Shown: positions 8,624-17,874 of the stretch, piece after piece
How positions within the stretch are numbered: position 1 is the stretch's first letter
Layout: each line of letters begins with the position of its first letter
Translations under genes and position numbers: made by a program
The notes under the pieces: generated by a model
Database searches by the model: none
Seen by the model: only the letters and a program-made list of their open reading frames with translations
Told to the model about the DNA's origin: nothing
NCBI RefSeq assembly: GCF_003443535.1
Contig: NZ_CP031946.1
Coordinates: forward strand, 434,001-498,000
Direction of reading: 5' to 3'
Source of the DNA: Ruegeria sp. AD91A
GTDB taxonomy: Bacteria; Pseudomonadota; Alphaproteobacteria; Rhodobacterales; Rhodobacteraceae
DNA length: 64,000 bases

Positions 8624-10024
8624 TCAGGCGGCGCTTTGCCTGATACTCACCTGATTACGTCCTGCTTTCTTCGCGGCATAAAGTGCTTTGTCTGCGGACT
8701 TTATCAGGTTTTCCACGTTCTCGGCTGCACAGTCTTGCCGGGTGAAACAGGGCTGAGACAACTTCAACCCGATACTGACCGTTACTTCAACTTGTGCCCC
8801 CTGATCGGGCAACAGGAACGGGGCCTGGCAGATGCTGTCACAAATGGTTTCGGCCAGGTTCAACGCCTGTTTGAGCGACACATCCGGCACACCGATCATG
8901 AACTCTTCACCCCCGATGCGAGCGACAAAGCCGCGGGACCCCAAGGCATTTTGCATACGTTCCGCCGCTTGCGTCAAAACGTAATCGCCGCTTGCATGGC
9001 CATGTCCATCATTGATTGCCTTGAAGTGATCCAGATCGGCCAGCATGATCGCAAAGCTGCGCCCCGTTCTGGCGGATTGGCGCGCGATCTGATCCAGTGC
9101 TCGCATGGCGTAGCGGCGATTGTGCAACCCGGTCAACGGGTCGATCCAGGATTCCGCGATGCCTCTTTTGAGAGAGACCCGCATTTGATCCAGCCGCGCT
9201 TTGCGGGCAATCTGGTTTTCCAGCCGCAGCAGAATCTCCTGAGTGCAGAACCCGCCGAGGCAGACGGCATCGGCCCCTCGGTCCAGAGCTTCCGAAGCCT
9301 GTCCGGCGTCTTCGTCTTTCAGCACCCCGATCAACACTGTATGCCGAGTAACAGCACGTGATCTCAGGTCGGCAAGGATATTTTGGCCGGACGGGTTCGA
9401 CCCCAGCTCAACCACGATCGCATCAGGAACAGCCCCGGACAATACACCCCGCAGGTTTGACTGAAGATGCCAGTTCAGATCAAATTGACGTTGATCATCC
9501 AGGGCCTTTTGCCAAAGCGCGCCGGTTCGGGCCGTGTGGGTCAGAATATCAACCCGCGCCGCTTTGGACGGTCTGATGATCGTTGGGGCTGGTTCTGCGA
9601 AGCCAATTGGTTGCGATCCGTTGCTGGCCTGCAGGTCCTGGGTGACTGCACGCGCACGCAATAGGCTGCGAATGCGCGCCAACAGCAAGGTGTCTTTGAA
9701 CGGGTGTGTCAACACATCGTCCAGTCCATCCTTAAGTGCCCGCAAACGGGCGTCCCGGTCATTTTGCGCGGCAAGCGCCACGACCGGGACGTCATCAAGG
9801 CCGGGCTCCTTCACAATCGCCCTCTTCACATCCGCAGCCGTTCCGTCCGGCAACGTCTGGGCCGTCAGAACCAGATCAGGTTGCGTACGGCGCACGAGTG
9901 CGGGCAACCCTTCAAGCTTTTCACCCTGCACTACGTGATACCAGGCCGCTGTCAGCTGTACCTTCAGCATAATGCGATTGGTTGATACCCCGTCGAGGAC
10001 AAGGATGGTTCCCTGCACAGACAT
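8624..10024 (-). CDS. PleD-like diguanylate cyclase with degenerate receiver domains
   Basis: The 466-residue protein has two receiver-like domains (about 1-125 and 150-275) and a C-terminal GGDEF domain (about 295-460) with active-site RIGGEEF, so it should make cyclic di-GMP. In receiver 1 the phospho-acceptor region reads PDLVLTAQTLPDG, where the Asp of the usual LLD motif is Ala, and receiver 2 has VVELGS with Glu in place of Asp. The residues before GGEEF (RGFVAR) lack the RxxD product-inhibition site. It is therefore likely active but not controlled by classical phosphorylation or by the I-site. It is a single gene convergent with the sensor-like gene. Confidence 0.88.
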   Translation of the reverse strand: MSVQGTILVLDGVSTNRIMLKVQLTAAWYHVVQGEKLEGLPALVRRTQPDLVLTAQTLPDGTAADVKRAIVKEPGLDDVPVVALAAQNDRDARLRALKDGLDDVLTHPFKDTLLLARIRSLLRARAVTQDLQASNGSQPIGFAEPAPTIIRPSKAARVDILTHTARTGALWQKALDDQRQFDLNWHLQSNLRGVLSGAVPDAIVVELGSNPSGQNILADLRSRAVTRHTVLIGVLKDEDAGQASEALDRGADAVCLGGFCTQEILLRLENQIARKARLDQMRVSLKRGIAESWIDPLTGLHNRRYAMRALDQIARQSARTGRSFAIMLADLDHFKAINDGHGHASGDYVLTQAAERMQNALGSRGFVARIGGEEFMIGVPDVSLKQALNLAETICDSICQAPFLLPDQGAQVEVTVSIGLKLSQPCFTRQDCAAENVENLIKSADKALYAAKKAGRNQVSIRQSAA

Positions 10025-10112
10025 AGTTGTTCACCGTTGATTGCATGCGTGAACAAAGTGTTTATGAGTCTGGTTAACAAACCCTTTCCAAGACCGAATC
10101 TGACCCAAGTTT

Positions 10113-10397
10113 ATGCCGATATCCTCCGATTCCGCCGAAACTCTTGCGTTGACTGCCCTGGCCTGGCTGGTCAGCAATGACGAGCTTTTGCCTGTTTTTC
10201 TGGGCTCCACAGGTGCATCGATCGAGGATGCACGCGATCGGGCAAGCGATCCCGAGTTTCTGGCGTCGGTTCTTGATTTTCTGGTGCTTGACGATTCGTG
10301 GGTCATGGCGTTTTGTGACGCCAATTCACTCGCCTATGATCTTCCCGCCCAGGCAAGGGCGGTATTGTCCGGCGGCGCTGAGGTACACTGGACATAA
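10113..10397 (+). CDS. DUF3572 family protein
   Basis: The 94-residue protein matches the DUF3572 pattern: ETLALTALAWLVSNDELLP, LGSTGAS, FLASVLDFLVLDDSWV and a cysteine in MAFCDANS. These are small alphaproteobacterial proteins of unknown function. It is divergent from the PleD-like gene, with about 90 bases between them. The HAD gene starts 26 bases downstream in the same direction and is probably co-transcribed. Confidence 0.82.
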   Translation: MPISSDSAETLALTALAWLVSNDELLPVFLGSTGASIEDARDRASDPEFLASVLDFLVLDDSWVMAFCDANSLAYDLPAQARAVLSGGAEVHWT

Positions 10398-10422
10398 CCA
10401 TATTTTTCCGCAGGAGCACCGG

Positions 10423-11115
10423 ATGCCGATAGATGCGATCATCTTTGACAAAGATGGCACGCTGTTTGATTTTGCAAATACGTGGGGAGGGTTCGGACGC
10501 TCCATGCTGTTGCGCCTGTCCAACGGGGACGAAGATCGCGCGACCGATCTTGGCCGTATCATAGGATATGATTTCGCCCAAGAGAAATATACCGAAGGCA
10601 GCATTGTCATCGCTGCTACGGTCGAAGAAATCGCAGGGGTTCTGATTGCCCATGTCGATGGCGTGACCTTGCAGGAGATCATCGATTTGATGAACTCCGA
10701 GGCCGCCACGGCCCCGCAGGTGCCCGCCGTTCCATTGGTTCCTTTCCTGGAAGGTCTGCAAAATGCCGGAATAAAGCTGGGCGTTGCGACGAATGACAGT
10801 GAACATCCCGCTTTGCAGCATCTCGAATCTGTCGGGATAAGGGGGCATTTCGATTTCGTCGCCGGGTATGACAGTGGTCACGGGTTCAAGCCGGGACCGG
10901 GCCAGTTGCTGGCGTTTGCCGCGCATATCGGGGTCGAGCCATCTCGTATCGCGATGGTCGGCGACAGCCTTCATGACTTGCAGGCCGGGCGTGCGGCGGG
11001 GATGACCACGATCGGTGTTTTGACTGGTTTGGCCGAGGCCGATGCATTGGCACCGATGGCGGATGTGATTTTGCCGGATATCGGACATATTCCCGAATGG
11101 TTGGCCAAAATTTGA
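10423..11115 (+). CDS. HAD-family phosphatase (phosphoglycolate phosphatase-like)
   Basis: The 230-residue protein is a haloacid-dehalogenase hydrolase. The nucleophile motif FDKDGTLFDF lies at residues about 7-16, the Thr/Asn motif VATNDS in the middle and the metal-binding VGDSLHDLQAG near residue 180, with a C1-type cap. The start at 10423 follows a caggag ribosome-binding site; an in-frame opening further upstream overlaps DUF3572 and is unlikely. Substrate is uncertain; phosphoglycolate phosphatase is the nearest named relative. Confidence 0.87.
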   Translation: MPIDAIIFDKDGTLFDFANTWGGFGRSMLLRLSNGDEDRATDLGRIIGYDFAQEKYTEGSIVIAATVEEIAGVLIAHVDGVTLQEIIDLMNSEAATAPQVPAVPLVPFLEGLQNAGIKLGVATNDSEHPALQHLESVGIRGHFDFVAGYDSGHGFKPGPGQLLAFAAHIGVEPSRIAMVGDSLHDLQAGRAAGMTTIGVLTGLAEADALAPMADVILPDIGHIPEWLAKI

Positions 11116-11233
11116 TTTTCAAATCCGGGATTCGGCAAAACGGAATGAAAAACCGACATATTCTGTCGCAGACGGAGCGGCCATAGGCGTCTCTTCGGGT
11201 CTTGCTTGACGAAAGCAAGAACAGGAGGCACCG

Positions 11234-12793
11234 ATGGCCGACACCAAGACACGCAAGCGCCGCGGAGGAGGGCGTGCAGGGGCGGCTGCGCGCAGGGGCA
11301 GTGCAGCGATTGACCAGATGCCCTGGGACCCGCCGGTCAGTATCGATCGACCCACAGAACCTTTGGATCAGGCCGGAATCGAAGCGATCCATGAAGGGGC
11401 GATGCGCATCCTCGAAGAGATCGGGATCGAGTTTTACAACGAAGAGGCAATAGGCATCCTGCGCGAAGCCGGTTGCACCATCGACGGCGACAATGTCCGT
11501 ATGGGCCGCGACTTTGTCATGGAGATGCTTGCCAAGGCTCCCAGCCAGTTTTCAATCACCCCTCGCAATCTGGATCGCAAGATCGAAATTGGCGGGAAGA
11601 ACATCCTGTTCGGCAACGTCTCTTCCCCGCCGAACTACTGGGACATGGAGATCGGGAAAAAAGTGCCGGGCAATCGCGAGATGTGCCGGAATCTTCTGAA
11701 GCTGACACAGTACTTCAACTGTATCCATTTCGCCGGCGGATACCCGGTCGAGCCGGTCGATATCCACGCCAGCGTCCGCCATCTGGACGTGCTGTACGAC
11801 AAGCTGACCCTGACTGACAAGGCGATGCACGCCTATTCGCTGGGCAAGGAACGTGTCGAAGATGTCATGGAAATGGTGCGCATTGCAGGCGGTTTGAGCC
11901 ACGAAGAGTTCGAAGCCGCGCCGCGCATGTACACCAATATCAACTCAACCTCGCCGCTGAAACACGATCACCCGATGATAGACGGATGCTTGCGCCTGGC
12001 GCGGCGGGGACAAGCGATTGTAGTCACACCCTTTACGCTGGCCGGGGCCATGGCACCTGTAACTATGGCAGGCGCAGTGGCGCAGTCCCTGGCCGAGGCG
12101 CTATGTGCTATTGCGCTGTTCCAATATGTGCGTCCAGGTATCCCTTGTGTGATCGGTACCTTCACGTCGAACGTGGATATGAAATCCGGTGCGCCCGCCT
12201 TTGGAACGCCGGAATACATGCGTTCGACCCAGATGACCGGCCAGATGGCGCGGTTCTATGGTTTGCCCATGCGGTCTTCGGGTGTTTGCGCGGCAAATGT
12301 GCCGGACGGGCAGTCGGTGTGGGAGACTTCGAATTCTCTTTGGGCAGCCGTGCAATCGGGCACCAATATGGTTTACCACGCAGCCGGTTGGCTTGAGGGC
12401 GGTCTGATCGCCAGCCCGGAAAAGTTCATCATGGACTGCGAAATCCTACAGCAAATTCAACGCTATATGAACCCCGAGTTGACCGCCACAGGGCCGGACG
12501 AGATTGCATTGGATGCGATCAGGTCGGTCGGTAATGACGGTCATTTCTTTGGTATTCAGCATACCCAGGATCGCTATACCACGGCGTTCTATCAACCCTT
12601 CCTGAGTGACTGGAAAAACTATGAAGGATGGGAGGCCGCTGGCGGTATCTGGACGGCAGAACGCGCGCATCACATGTTCAAGGAGATCATCTCAAGCTTT
12701 GAGCCCCCTCCGATGGATGAAGGTATTCGCGAGGAACTGGCCGCATTTGTCGAACGTCGCAAATCGGAAGGCGGCGCGCCCACTGATTTCTGA
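11234..12793 (+). CDS. Trimethylamine methyltransferase family protein (non-pyrrolysine MttB homologue)
   Basis: The 519-residue protein belongs to the MttB superfamily, whose archaeal members transfer a methyl group from trimethylamine to a corrinoid protein. It is read straight through with no in-frame amber codon, so it lacks pyrrolysine; such bacterial members act on quaternary amines such as glycine betaine or are uncharacterised. Features include HEGAMRILEEIGIEF near the N terminus, the central ITPRNLDRKIEIGG and the barrel segment GAMAPVTMAGAVAQSLAEAL. An acaggaggcaccg Shine-Dalgarno precedes the ATG. The N terminus is Arg/Gly-rich. No corrinoid protein gene is beside it. Confidence 0.88.
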   Translation: MADTKTRKRRGGGRAGAAARRGSAAIDQMPWDPPVSIDRPTEPLDQAGIEAIHEGAMRILEEIGIEFYNEEAIGILREAGCTIDGDNVRMGRDFVMEMLAKAPSQFSITPRNLDRKIEIGGKNILFGNVSSPPNYWDMEIGKKVPGNREMCRNLLKLTQYFNCIHFAGGYPVEPVDIHASVRHLDVLYDKLTLTDKAMHAYSLGKERVEDVMEMVRIAGGLSHEEFEAAPRMYTNINSTSPLKHDHPMIDGCLRLARRGQAIVVTPFTLAGAMAPVTMAGAVAQSLAEALCAIALFQYVRPGIPCVIGTFTSNVDMKSGAPAFGTPEYMRSTQMTGQMARFYGLPMRSSGVCAANVPDGQSVWETSNSLWAAVQSGTNMVYHAAGWLEGGLIASPEKFIMDCEILQQIQRYMNPELTATGPDEIALDAIRSVGNDGHFFGIQHTQDRYTTAFYQPFLSDWKNYEGWEAAGGIWTAERAHHMFKEIISSFEPPPMDEGIREELAAFVERRKSEGGAPTDF

Positions 12794-12911
12794 CCGGACA
12801 GGTGATATCGAACTGATACTCGGTTGCATTCGCTACAACTCAGGGTGGATTTTGGCTATTTGTTAAGGTTTTTCGGGCCACAGTGCAAAGAACACCAATC
12901 TGGGGCATTTC

Positions 12912-13499
12912 ATGCATGGTCTGATCAATCGGGCGATACAGTCCTTTGTCTGTGCGACCTACGGGCGATCCTGCTGGTTGCGCGTGACCGAAGCTGCAAG
13001 GCTGGAGTTTGTCGAGTTTGAAGCCATGCTCGTCTATGACGATGACATGACGTCCCAGGTAATGGAGGCGCTGAGTGCCGACCTTGATCGGCCGCAAGCC
13101 GAAGTTTTCGAGGACCTAGGGACGTATCTCGTGTCGCACCCGAATATGGAAGGATTGCGACGTCTTCTCAGGTTTGGCGGCGTCAGCTACGTGGAATTTC
13201 TTCATTCGCTCGACGATCTGGCGGATCGCGTGCGGCTGGCCGTGTCTGATTTGACCCTGCCAGCCGTGGAATTGAGAGAGCTGTCAGCCACGGAATTTCA
13301 GCTGAGTTGCTTCCGGGGCCTGCCGGGATATTCCAATGTCATGGTTGGGGTCCTGCGCGCAATGGCGGATGACTATGGTGCGCTGGTGATGCTGTCACAC
13401 GAGGGGCAGCAGCAAGGTAGTGACGTCATTTCCATCATGTTGGTTGAAAGCGCTTTTGCTGAGGGGCGGCATTTTGATCTGGGGGCTCGGAACGGATGA
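12912..13499 (+). CDS. H-NOX-like (heme NO-binding domain) protein lacking heme-ligand residues
   Basis: The 195-residue protein opens MHGLINRAIQSFV and keeps the H-NOX fold pattern, including FLHSLDDLADRV. In heme-binding H-NOX proteins this helix reads like FLxxLdxlHxxv with the proximal histidine; here that position is Ala. The YxSxR propionate motif is also gone (the aligned segment reads CFRGL). It may therefore sense something without heme or act as a structural partner. Its stop overlaps the next gene, a diguanylate cyclase, by four bases, the common H-NOX/DGC arrangement. Confidence 0.8.
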   Translation: MHGLINRAIQSFVCATYGRSCWLRVTEAARLEFVEFEAMLVYDDDMTSQVMEALSADLDRPQAEVFEDLGTYLVSHPNMEGLRRLLRFGGVSYVEFLHSLDDLADRVRLAVSDLTLPAVELRELSATEFQLSCFRGLPGYSNVMVGVLRAMADDYGALVMLSHEGQQQGSDVISIMLVESAFAEGRHFDLGARNG

Positions 13500-14488
13500 C
13501 AGATACCCAAGAACTGGCTGGTCTTCTGGAAACGCTTTGCCCGATGTTCCTGTTGGTGGACCAAAACGGGCATATTCAGCAAGCGGGTCCGACCTTGCAA
13601 AAGTTGCGACCTGAATTGCCGCTGGTGGGGCAGGGTTTTCTGGATGTGTTTGAACTGATCCGTCCCAGAACGATCACAACCGTTCCCGCCTTGATGTCAA
13701 TGGCGGGGGCGAAGTTGCACCTGAGGTTTCATGATGAACCCCGCACAACCCTCAAAGGGTTGGTCGCTCCTTTGCCGCATTCCGGCGGCGCGGTCATCAA
13801 TCTGTCATTTGGTATTTCAATATTGGATGCGGTGCGGGACTATGCGCTGACAAGTGCAGATTTCTCGGGCACGGATCTCGCGATTGAGCTGTTGTATCTG
13901 GTCGAAGCCAAATCCGCCGCGATGGAGGCATCCCGCTCTCTCAACCTTCGGCTACAGGGGGCGATGCTGGAAGCCGAAGAGCAGGCCTATACCGACACTT
14001 TGACCGGATTGAAGAACCGCAGAGCAATGGACCACTTGCTCGAGCATTTGGTTTCGGGAAATTCCACCTTCGCGTTAATGCATCTGGATTTGGACTTTTT
14101 CAAAGCCGTGAATGACAAGCTGGGTCATGCGGCTGGTGACTTCGTCTTAAAGGAGGCCGCCCGCATCATGCAGGAGGAGACACGAAACAATGATACTGTT
14201 GCCCGGGTTGGCGGGGATGAGTTTGTAATTGTTTTTAAAGACCTGACACGCGAAGATACCCTGTTCTCCATCGCAGGGCGTCTGATTTCAAGGTTGAACG
14301 AACCGATGTTGTTCCAGAATCAGCTCTGTACCATCTCGGTCAGTATTGGCACTGCCTTGTCCACGCAATTCAAAAGCCCCAACGCCGCCGACATTCTTCA
14401 CGCAGCGGACTTGGCCCTTTATCAGGCCAAACGCGATGGCCGGTCTTGCCATCGCCTGTATTCAACGTTGAGCAAGGCGCAAACCTGA
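13496..14488 (+). CDS. Diguanylate cyclase associated with the H-NOX-like protein
   Basis: The 330-residue protein has an N-terminal sensory region (about 1-140), a coiled-coil linker (AAMEASRSLNLRLQGAMLEAEEQ) and a C-terminal GGDEF domain with DTLTGLKNRRAM, the metal-binding LDLDFFKAVND and the active site RVGGDEF. An RNND sequence five residues before GGDEF is a product-inhibition RxxD site. It is coupled to the H-NOX-like gene by ATGA overlap and probably regulated by direct contact with that protein, controlling cyclic di-GMP. Confidence 0.9.
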   Translation: MTDTQELAGLLETLCPMFLLVDQNGHIQQAGPTLQKLRPELPLVGQGFLDVFELIRPRTITTVPALMSMAGAKLHLRFHDEPRTTLKGLVAPLPHSGGAVINLSFGISILDAVRDYALTSADFSGTDLAIELLYLVEAKSAAMEASRSLNLRLQGAMLEAEEQAYTDTLTGLKNRRAMDHLLEHLVSGNSTFALMHLDLDFFKAVNDKLGHAAGDFVLKEAARIMQEETRNNDTVARVGGDEFVIVFKDLTREDTLFSIAGRLISRLNEPMLFQNQLCTISVSIGTALSTQFKSPNAADILHAADLALYQAKRDGRSCHRLYSTLSKAQT

Positions 14489-14526
14489 ATTCGCCCAGAG
14501 AACAGGATGGGGATCGTATCGGGGCT

Positions 14527-15225
14527 TCAGGCAGATTCGAATGCCTCTGTCAGCTTTTTTGCGATCTGGGCCCGGATCGGAGGCGACTCTCCCACCACAG
14601 GCAGTAGGACGCCAGAGAACCCTGCACGATCCAGCTCTTGCGGTACATCTTCCTGAACATGTCCTCCGGTACAGGCAAAGAACGGAAGGCACAGCGCCTG
14701 ATCTCCGGTACCGTTTGCCGCGTCAGAAATGGATGGTGGCTCTTCGACGAAACCGACGCAAACAGATTTGAAAGCAACCAAACCTCTAAGCTGTTCTGCA
14801 AACTGCAACGCTACGGTCGATGGGTTCCGACTGCGACCGGAACCATGCGCCGCAATGACCAGATCTGTGGACTGAGCGGCCCAGTGTTTGTCAGACAATT
14901 CCGTTCGCAGGGCCTCTGCGGTCAGGGCCGGCAGTTCTGGGTCGATTCCCAGCGGGTCTAAAATCTGCGTCGGATGATTCCCAAGCCGTTTGGGTAACGC
15001 GCTGGTGACAAACCACCCTTTTGCCATGAAAAGTGGGTAGATGACCGGGTTCTCTGGCACGCGTTCCAGCTTTGCCTCCAACGCGCCCGGTGCAGCCAGA
15101 GTGGCCGAATGGACAACCACATTCTCTGCCAGCGCGTTGACCTTGGCGGCGAATGTCGCAAGTGCAGCTTCGGCCGGTTCCGGGTCTGATGGTTGGCCAT
15201 GAGCGACGATAATAGCATGTGACAT
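14527..15225 (-). CDS. CbiX/SirB-type sirohydrochlorin chelatase-like protein
   Basis: The 232-residue protein carries two CbiX-like halves: MSHAIIVAHGQPSDPEPAE at the N terminus and DLVIAAHGSGRSRNPSTVA in the second half, each with the HG motif that includes the metal-binding histidine. Members insert Co2+ or Fe2+ into sirohydrochlorin or are related proteins of unknown substrate. A gcaggagatccg ribosome-binding site precedes the ATG. No other cobalamin or siroheme gene is nearby, so the metal and pathway are not established. Confidence 0.8.
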   Translation of the reverse strand: MSHAIIVAHGQPSDPEPAEAALATFAAKVNALAENVVVHSATLAAPGALEAKLERVPENPVIYPLFMAKGWFVTSALPKRLGNHPTQILDPLGIDPELPALTAEALRTELSDKHWAAQSTDLVIAAHGSGRSRNPSTVALQFAEQLRGLVAFKSVCVGFVEEPPSISDAANGTGDQALCLPFFACTGGHVQEDVPQELDRAGFSGVLLPVVGESPPIRAQIAKKLTEAFESA

Positions 15226-15286
15226 TCGGATCTCCTGCTGTGTTGTGCGATAGGTGTTTCACGTCGACCTGAAGTCAACACCACAG

Positions 15287-16219
15287 TTAGCCCAGAAGTG
15301 TCAGCCATAGCCAGACAGTCAGAATAGACGAGGCTGTACCAATAAGTACGGCCGACGCTGCTACCCGTTTTGCGCGGCCGTACATATTGGCGAAGATATA
15401 GGCGTTGAAACCCGGAGCCATGGCGGCATTCAAAACGCCCGACCGAAACAGGTCCTGCGGCAGGCCCACGGATTTGCCGAACATCCACACCAGACTGGGG
15501 TGCAGCATCAACGAGATACAGCAAACAAATGCGATGGTGCGCAGGTCGCCTTCAGGCTTGTATTTGACCAGCACACCGCCCAAGGCAAACAACGCCCCGG
15601 GCAGGGCAGCGCGTGTGATCAACCCCAGTGCTTCGTCGACCACGGCAGGGATCGCCAGGCCAGACAGGTTGACCAGAAACCCAAGGGCGATACCAAGGAT
15701 CAGTGCGTTCTTGAACATTGCAGACAATACAGACCGTGCCATACGCATGCCTCCATGACCGCGATTTCGCACGACCTCCATCACCGTGATCCCAACGCCG
15801 TAACAAAACGGAGAATGGAAGGCGATGATCGCATAGTTGCCAGTCAGGTTCTCGGGCCCATATGCGCGTTCGGTAATCGGCAAGCCCAAGAGGACAGAGT
15901 TCGAGAACAGGCAACAAAACCCTATGGCGACGCAATCTTCCCAATCGCGACCGAAAATTATGCGCGCGCCGAACAGACCTGCGGTGAAACATAAAGCAGC
16001 GGCGGAATAGAAGCTGGCCAAAAGCCGGGGATCGAAACTGGCGCTGAGGTCCAGATGCGCGATGGCCAGGAACAAAAGGCATGGAATCGCAAAGCCTTGG
16101 GTGAACTTCATCAGCCCATCGACATGCGTTTCTTTGAAGTATCCTGTGCGGGTTGCAGTATACCCGGCTCCGATTACAAGGAAAACCGGAAGAATGACAT
16201 CGATCAGGCTTTGCAGCAT
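15287..16219 (-). CDS. AEC family transporter
   Basis: The 310-residue protein has about ten membrane helices in two similar halves, opening LIDVILPVFLVIGAGYTATRTGYF and ending with a helix followed by LGLTLLG-like residues, the pattern of auxin-efflux-carrier proteins. Members export or import organic acids; the substrate is not evident. It follows the PhnP-like gene on the same strand after 54 bases, and may be the last gene of the long minus-strand operon or separate. Confidence 0.87.
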   Translation of the reverse strand: MLQSLIDVILPVFLVIGAGYTATRTGYFKETHVDGLMKFTQGFAIPCLLFLAIAHLDLSASFDPRLLASFYSAAALCFTAGLFGARIIFGRDWEDCVAIGFCCLFSNSVLLGLPITERAYGPENLTGNYAIIAFHSPFCYGVGITVMEVVRNRGHGGMRMARSVLSAMFKNALILGIALGFLVNLSGLAIPAVVDEALGLITRAALPGALFALGGVLVKYKPEGDLRTIAFVCCISLMLHPSLVWMFGKSVGLPQDLFRSGVLNAAMAPGFNAYIFANMYGRAKRVAASAVLIGTASSILTVWLWLTLLG

Positions 16220-16273
16220 ATGACCCCCGTGCGACGGGCCTGCAGCGATATCATGCGGGGGGCGGGCAGCGGC

Positions 16274-17071
16274 CTACTGCGACTGATGGATCACCATCCC
16301 GTCGAAGGCGGGGGTGATGTGATCGGGGGTTTCGGCGTCGACGGTCGCATAGTCGAGGTCGATATGCATGTTGGTCAATACCGCGCGCTTCGGTTGCAAC
16401 TTTTCGATCCACCCGAGCGTCTTTTCCAGATGCGCATGCGTCGGATGAGGTGAGCGGCGCAGGGCGTCAATGACAAGGCAGTCCAGCCCTTTCATTTCGG
16501 GCCAGGCGTCGTCGTAAATCTCGGCAACATCCGGCAGATAGGCGAGTTGCCCAATGCGGAATCCAAGGGAATCGATCGAACCGTGATTCACCTTGAAAGG
16601 GCGAAACGGAATCGCGCCACCGGGACCGTCGATTTCAAATGGACCGTCGATAGACTTAAGCTCGAGGATCGGAGGATAGGGGGAGTCTTCCGGCTGAATG
16701 AACGCATATCCAAACCGCCCCAACAAAGCGTTCTGGGTGTCGCCATCCGCCCACACAGGAACACGGGTTTTCATGTTGAACACGATCATGCGCAAATCAT
16801 CGATTCCATGCACATGGTCTGCGTGGGAATGCGTATAGACGACCCCGTCCAATCGCCCTGTACCTGTTTCAAGCAACTGGCTGCGCATATCAGGCGTGGT
16901 GTCGATCAGAACCGAAGTTGTGCCATCTGGCCCGTCGCGTTCGACCAGCATCGAACAGCGGCGCCGGACATTTTTGGGGTTCGCAGGGTCACAATCACCC
17001 CACTGACCGCCCAATCGCGGCACGCCGCCAGAGGATCCGCAACCCAAAATTGTAAATCGCAATCCGGTCAT
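16274..17071 (-). CDS. MBL-fold metallo-hydrolase (PhnP-like phosphodiesterase)
   Basis: The 265-residue protein opens with FTILGCGSSGGVPRLGG and has the zinc motif THSHADHVHGIDDLR, characteristic of the PhnP/lipoyl-octanoyltransferase-associated subgroup of metallo-beta-lactamase hydrolases. It probably cleaves a cyclic phosphodiester; the physiological substrate outside phosphonate clusters is unknown. Its start overlaps the tatD stop by four bases, so it belongs to the tmk-holB-tatD operon. Confidence 0.87.
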   Translation of the reverse strand: MTGLRFTILGCGSSGGVPRLGGQWGDCDPANPKNVRRRCSMLVERDGPDGTTSVLIDTTPDMRSQLLETGTGRLDGVVYTHSHADHVHGIDDLRMIVFNMKTRVPVWADGDTQNALLGRFGYAFIQPEDSPYPPILELKSIDGPFEIDGPGGAIPFRPFKVNHGSIDSLGFRIGQLAYLPDVAEIYDDAWPEMKGLDCLVIDALRRSPHPTHAHLEKTLGWIEKLQPKRAVLTNMHIDLDYATVDAETPDHITPAFDGMVIHQSQ

Positions 17072-17874
17072 GCAGCGGCCTTGTACAGTGCTGCTTTGGT
17101 GAACAGCCGGTCGAAGTTTGCCTGCGTCTGGTCAGCAAAAGCGGCATAGTCCATGCCAAAGACTTCGGCCCCCTTACGCGCTGTGTGCGCGGTGTAGGCC
17201 GGTTCGTTGCGCTTGCCACGGTACGGCGGTGGAGCCAGATAGGGGGCGTCGGTTTCCACCAAAACGCGATCCACCGGGGCGCTTGCGAAAATGTCCCGTA
17301 ATTCCTGGCTCTTGGGGAAGGCGGCTATGCCGGACATGGACAGGTAAAAACCTAAATCCAAGGCGGCCTTGGCCAGTTCAGCTGAGGATGAGAAGCAGTG
17401 CATCACGCAGGAATACGGCGCGTTGCGATATTCTTCGGCCAGAATGCTGGCCATATCTTCATCAGCTGCGCGGGCGTGAATGATCAGAGGTAACCCGGTG
17501 CGCTGGGCTGCTTCGATATGGATGCGCAAGGACTGTTTCTGAACTTCCGCGCTATCGGCGGTATAGTGATAGTCCAAGCCGGTTTCACCGATACCGACTA
17601 ATTTTGGATGCTGTGCCAGGGCGACCAGATCTTCGACCGAGACCAATGGCTCGTCCGCGGCACTCATCGGGTGTGTGCCGGCGGCATAGAAGACCGGCGC
17701 GTGGGTTTCGGCAATCGCACGGACAGCGGGTTCGTTGCGCAGCTTGGTGCAAATCGTCACCATGCGGGTCACGCCAGCCTGGGCGGCACGCGTGATGATG
17801 TCGTCCAACTGGCCGTCGAAATCCGGGAAGTCCAGATGGCAATGGCTGTCAGTAATCTGGGGGGTGTCGCTCAT
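17068..17874 (-). CDS. TatD family metal-dependent DNase
   Basis: The 268-residue protein begins TDSHCHLDFPDFDGQLDDII with the HxH metal motif, has the GIGETGLDYHY motif, the IIHARAADED segment and LVETDAPYLAPPPYRGKRNEP at the C-terminal side, all signatures of the TatD/YcfH deoxyribonuclease family. It overlaps holB upstream and the PhnP-like gene downstream by four bases each. The holB-tatD pairing is common in bacteria. Confidence 0.93.
   Translation of the reverse strand: MSDTPQITDSHCHLDFPDFDGQLDDIITRAAQAGVTRMVTICTKLRNEPAVRAIAETHAPVFYAAGTHPMSAADEPLVSVEDLVALAQHPKLVGIGETGLDYHYTADSAEVQKQSLRIHIEAAQRTGLPLIIHARAADEDMASILAEEYRNAPYSCVMHCFSSSAELAKAALDLGFYLSMSGIAAFPKSQELRDIFASAPVDRVLVETDAPYLAPPPYRGKRNEPAYTAHTARKGAEVFGMDYAAFADQTQANFDRLFTKAALYKAAA

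Noticed and set aside
11234..12793. Pyrrolysine-containing trimethylamine methyltransferase
   Set aside because: The frame has no internal amber codon, so it is a non-pyrrolysine homologue.
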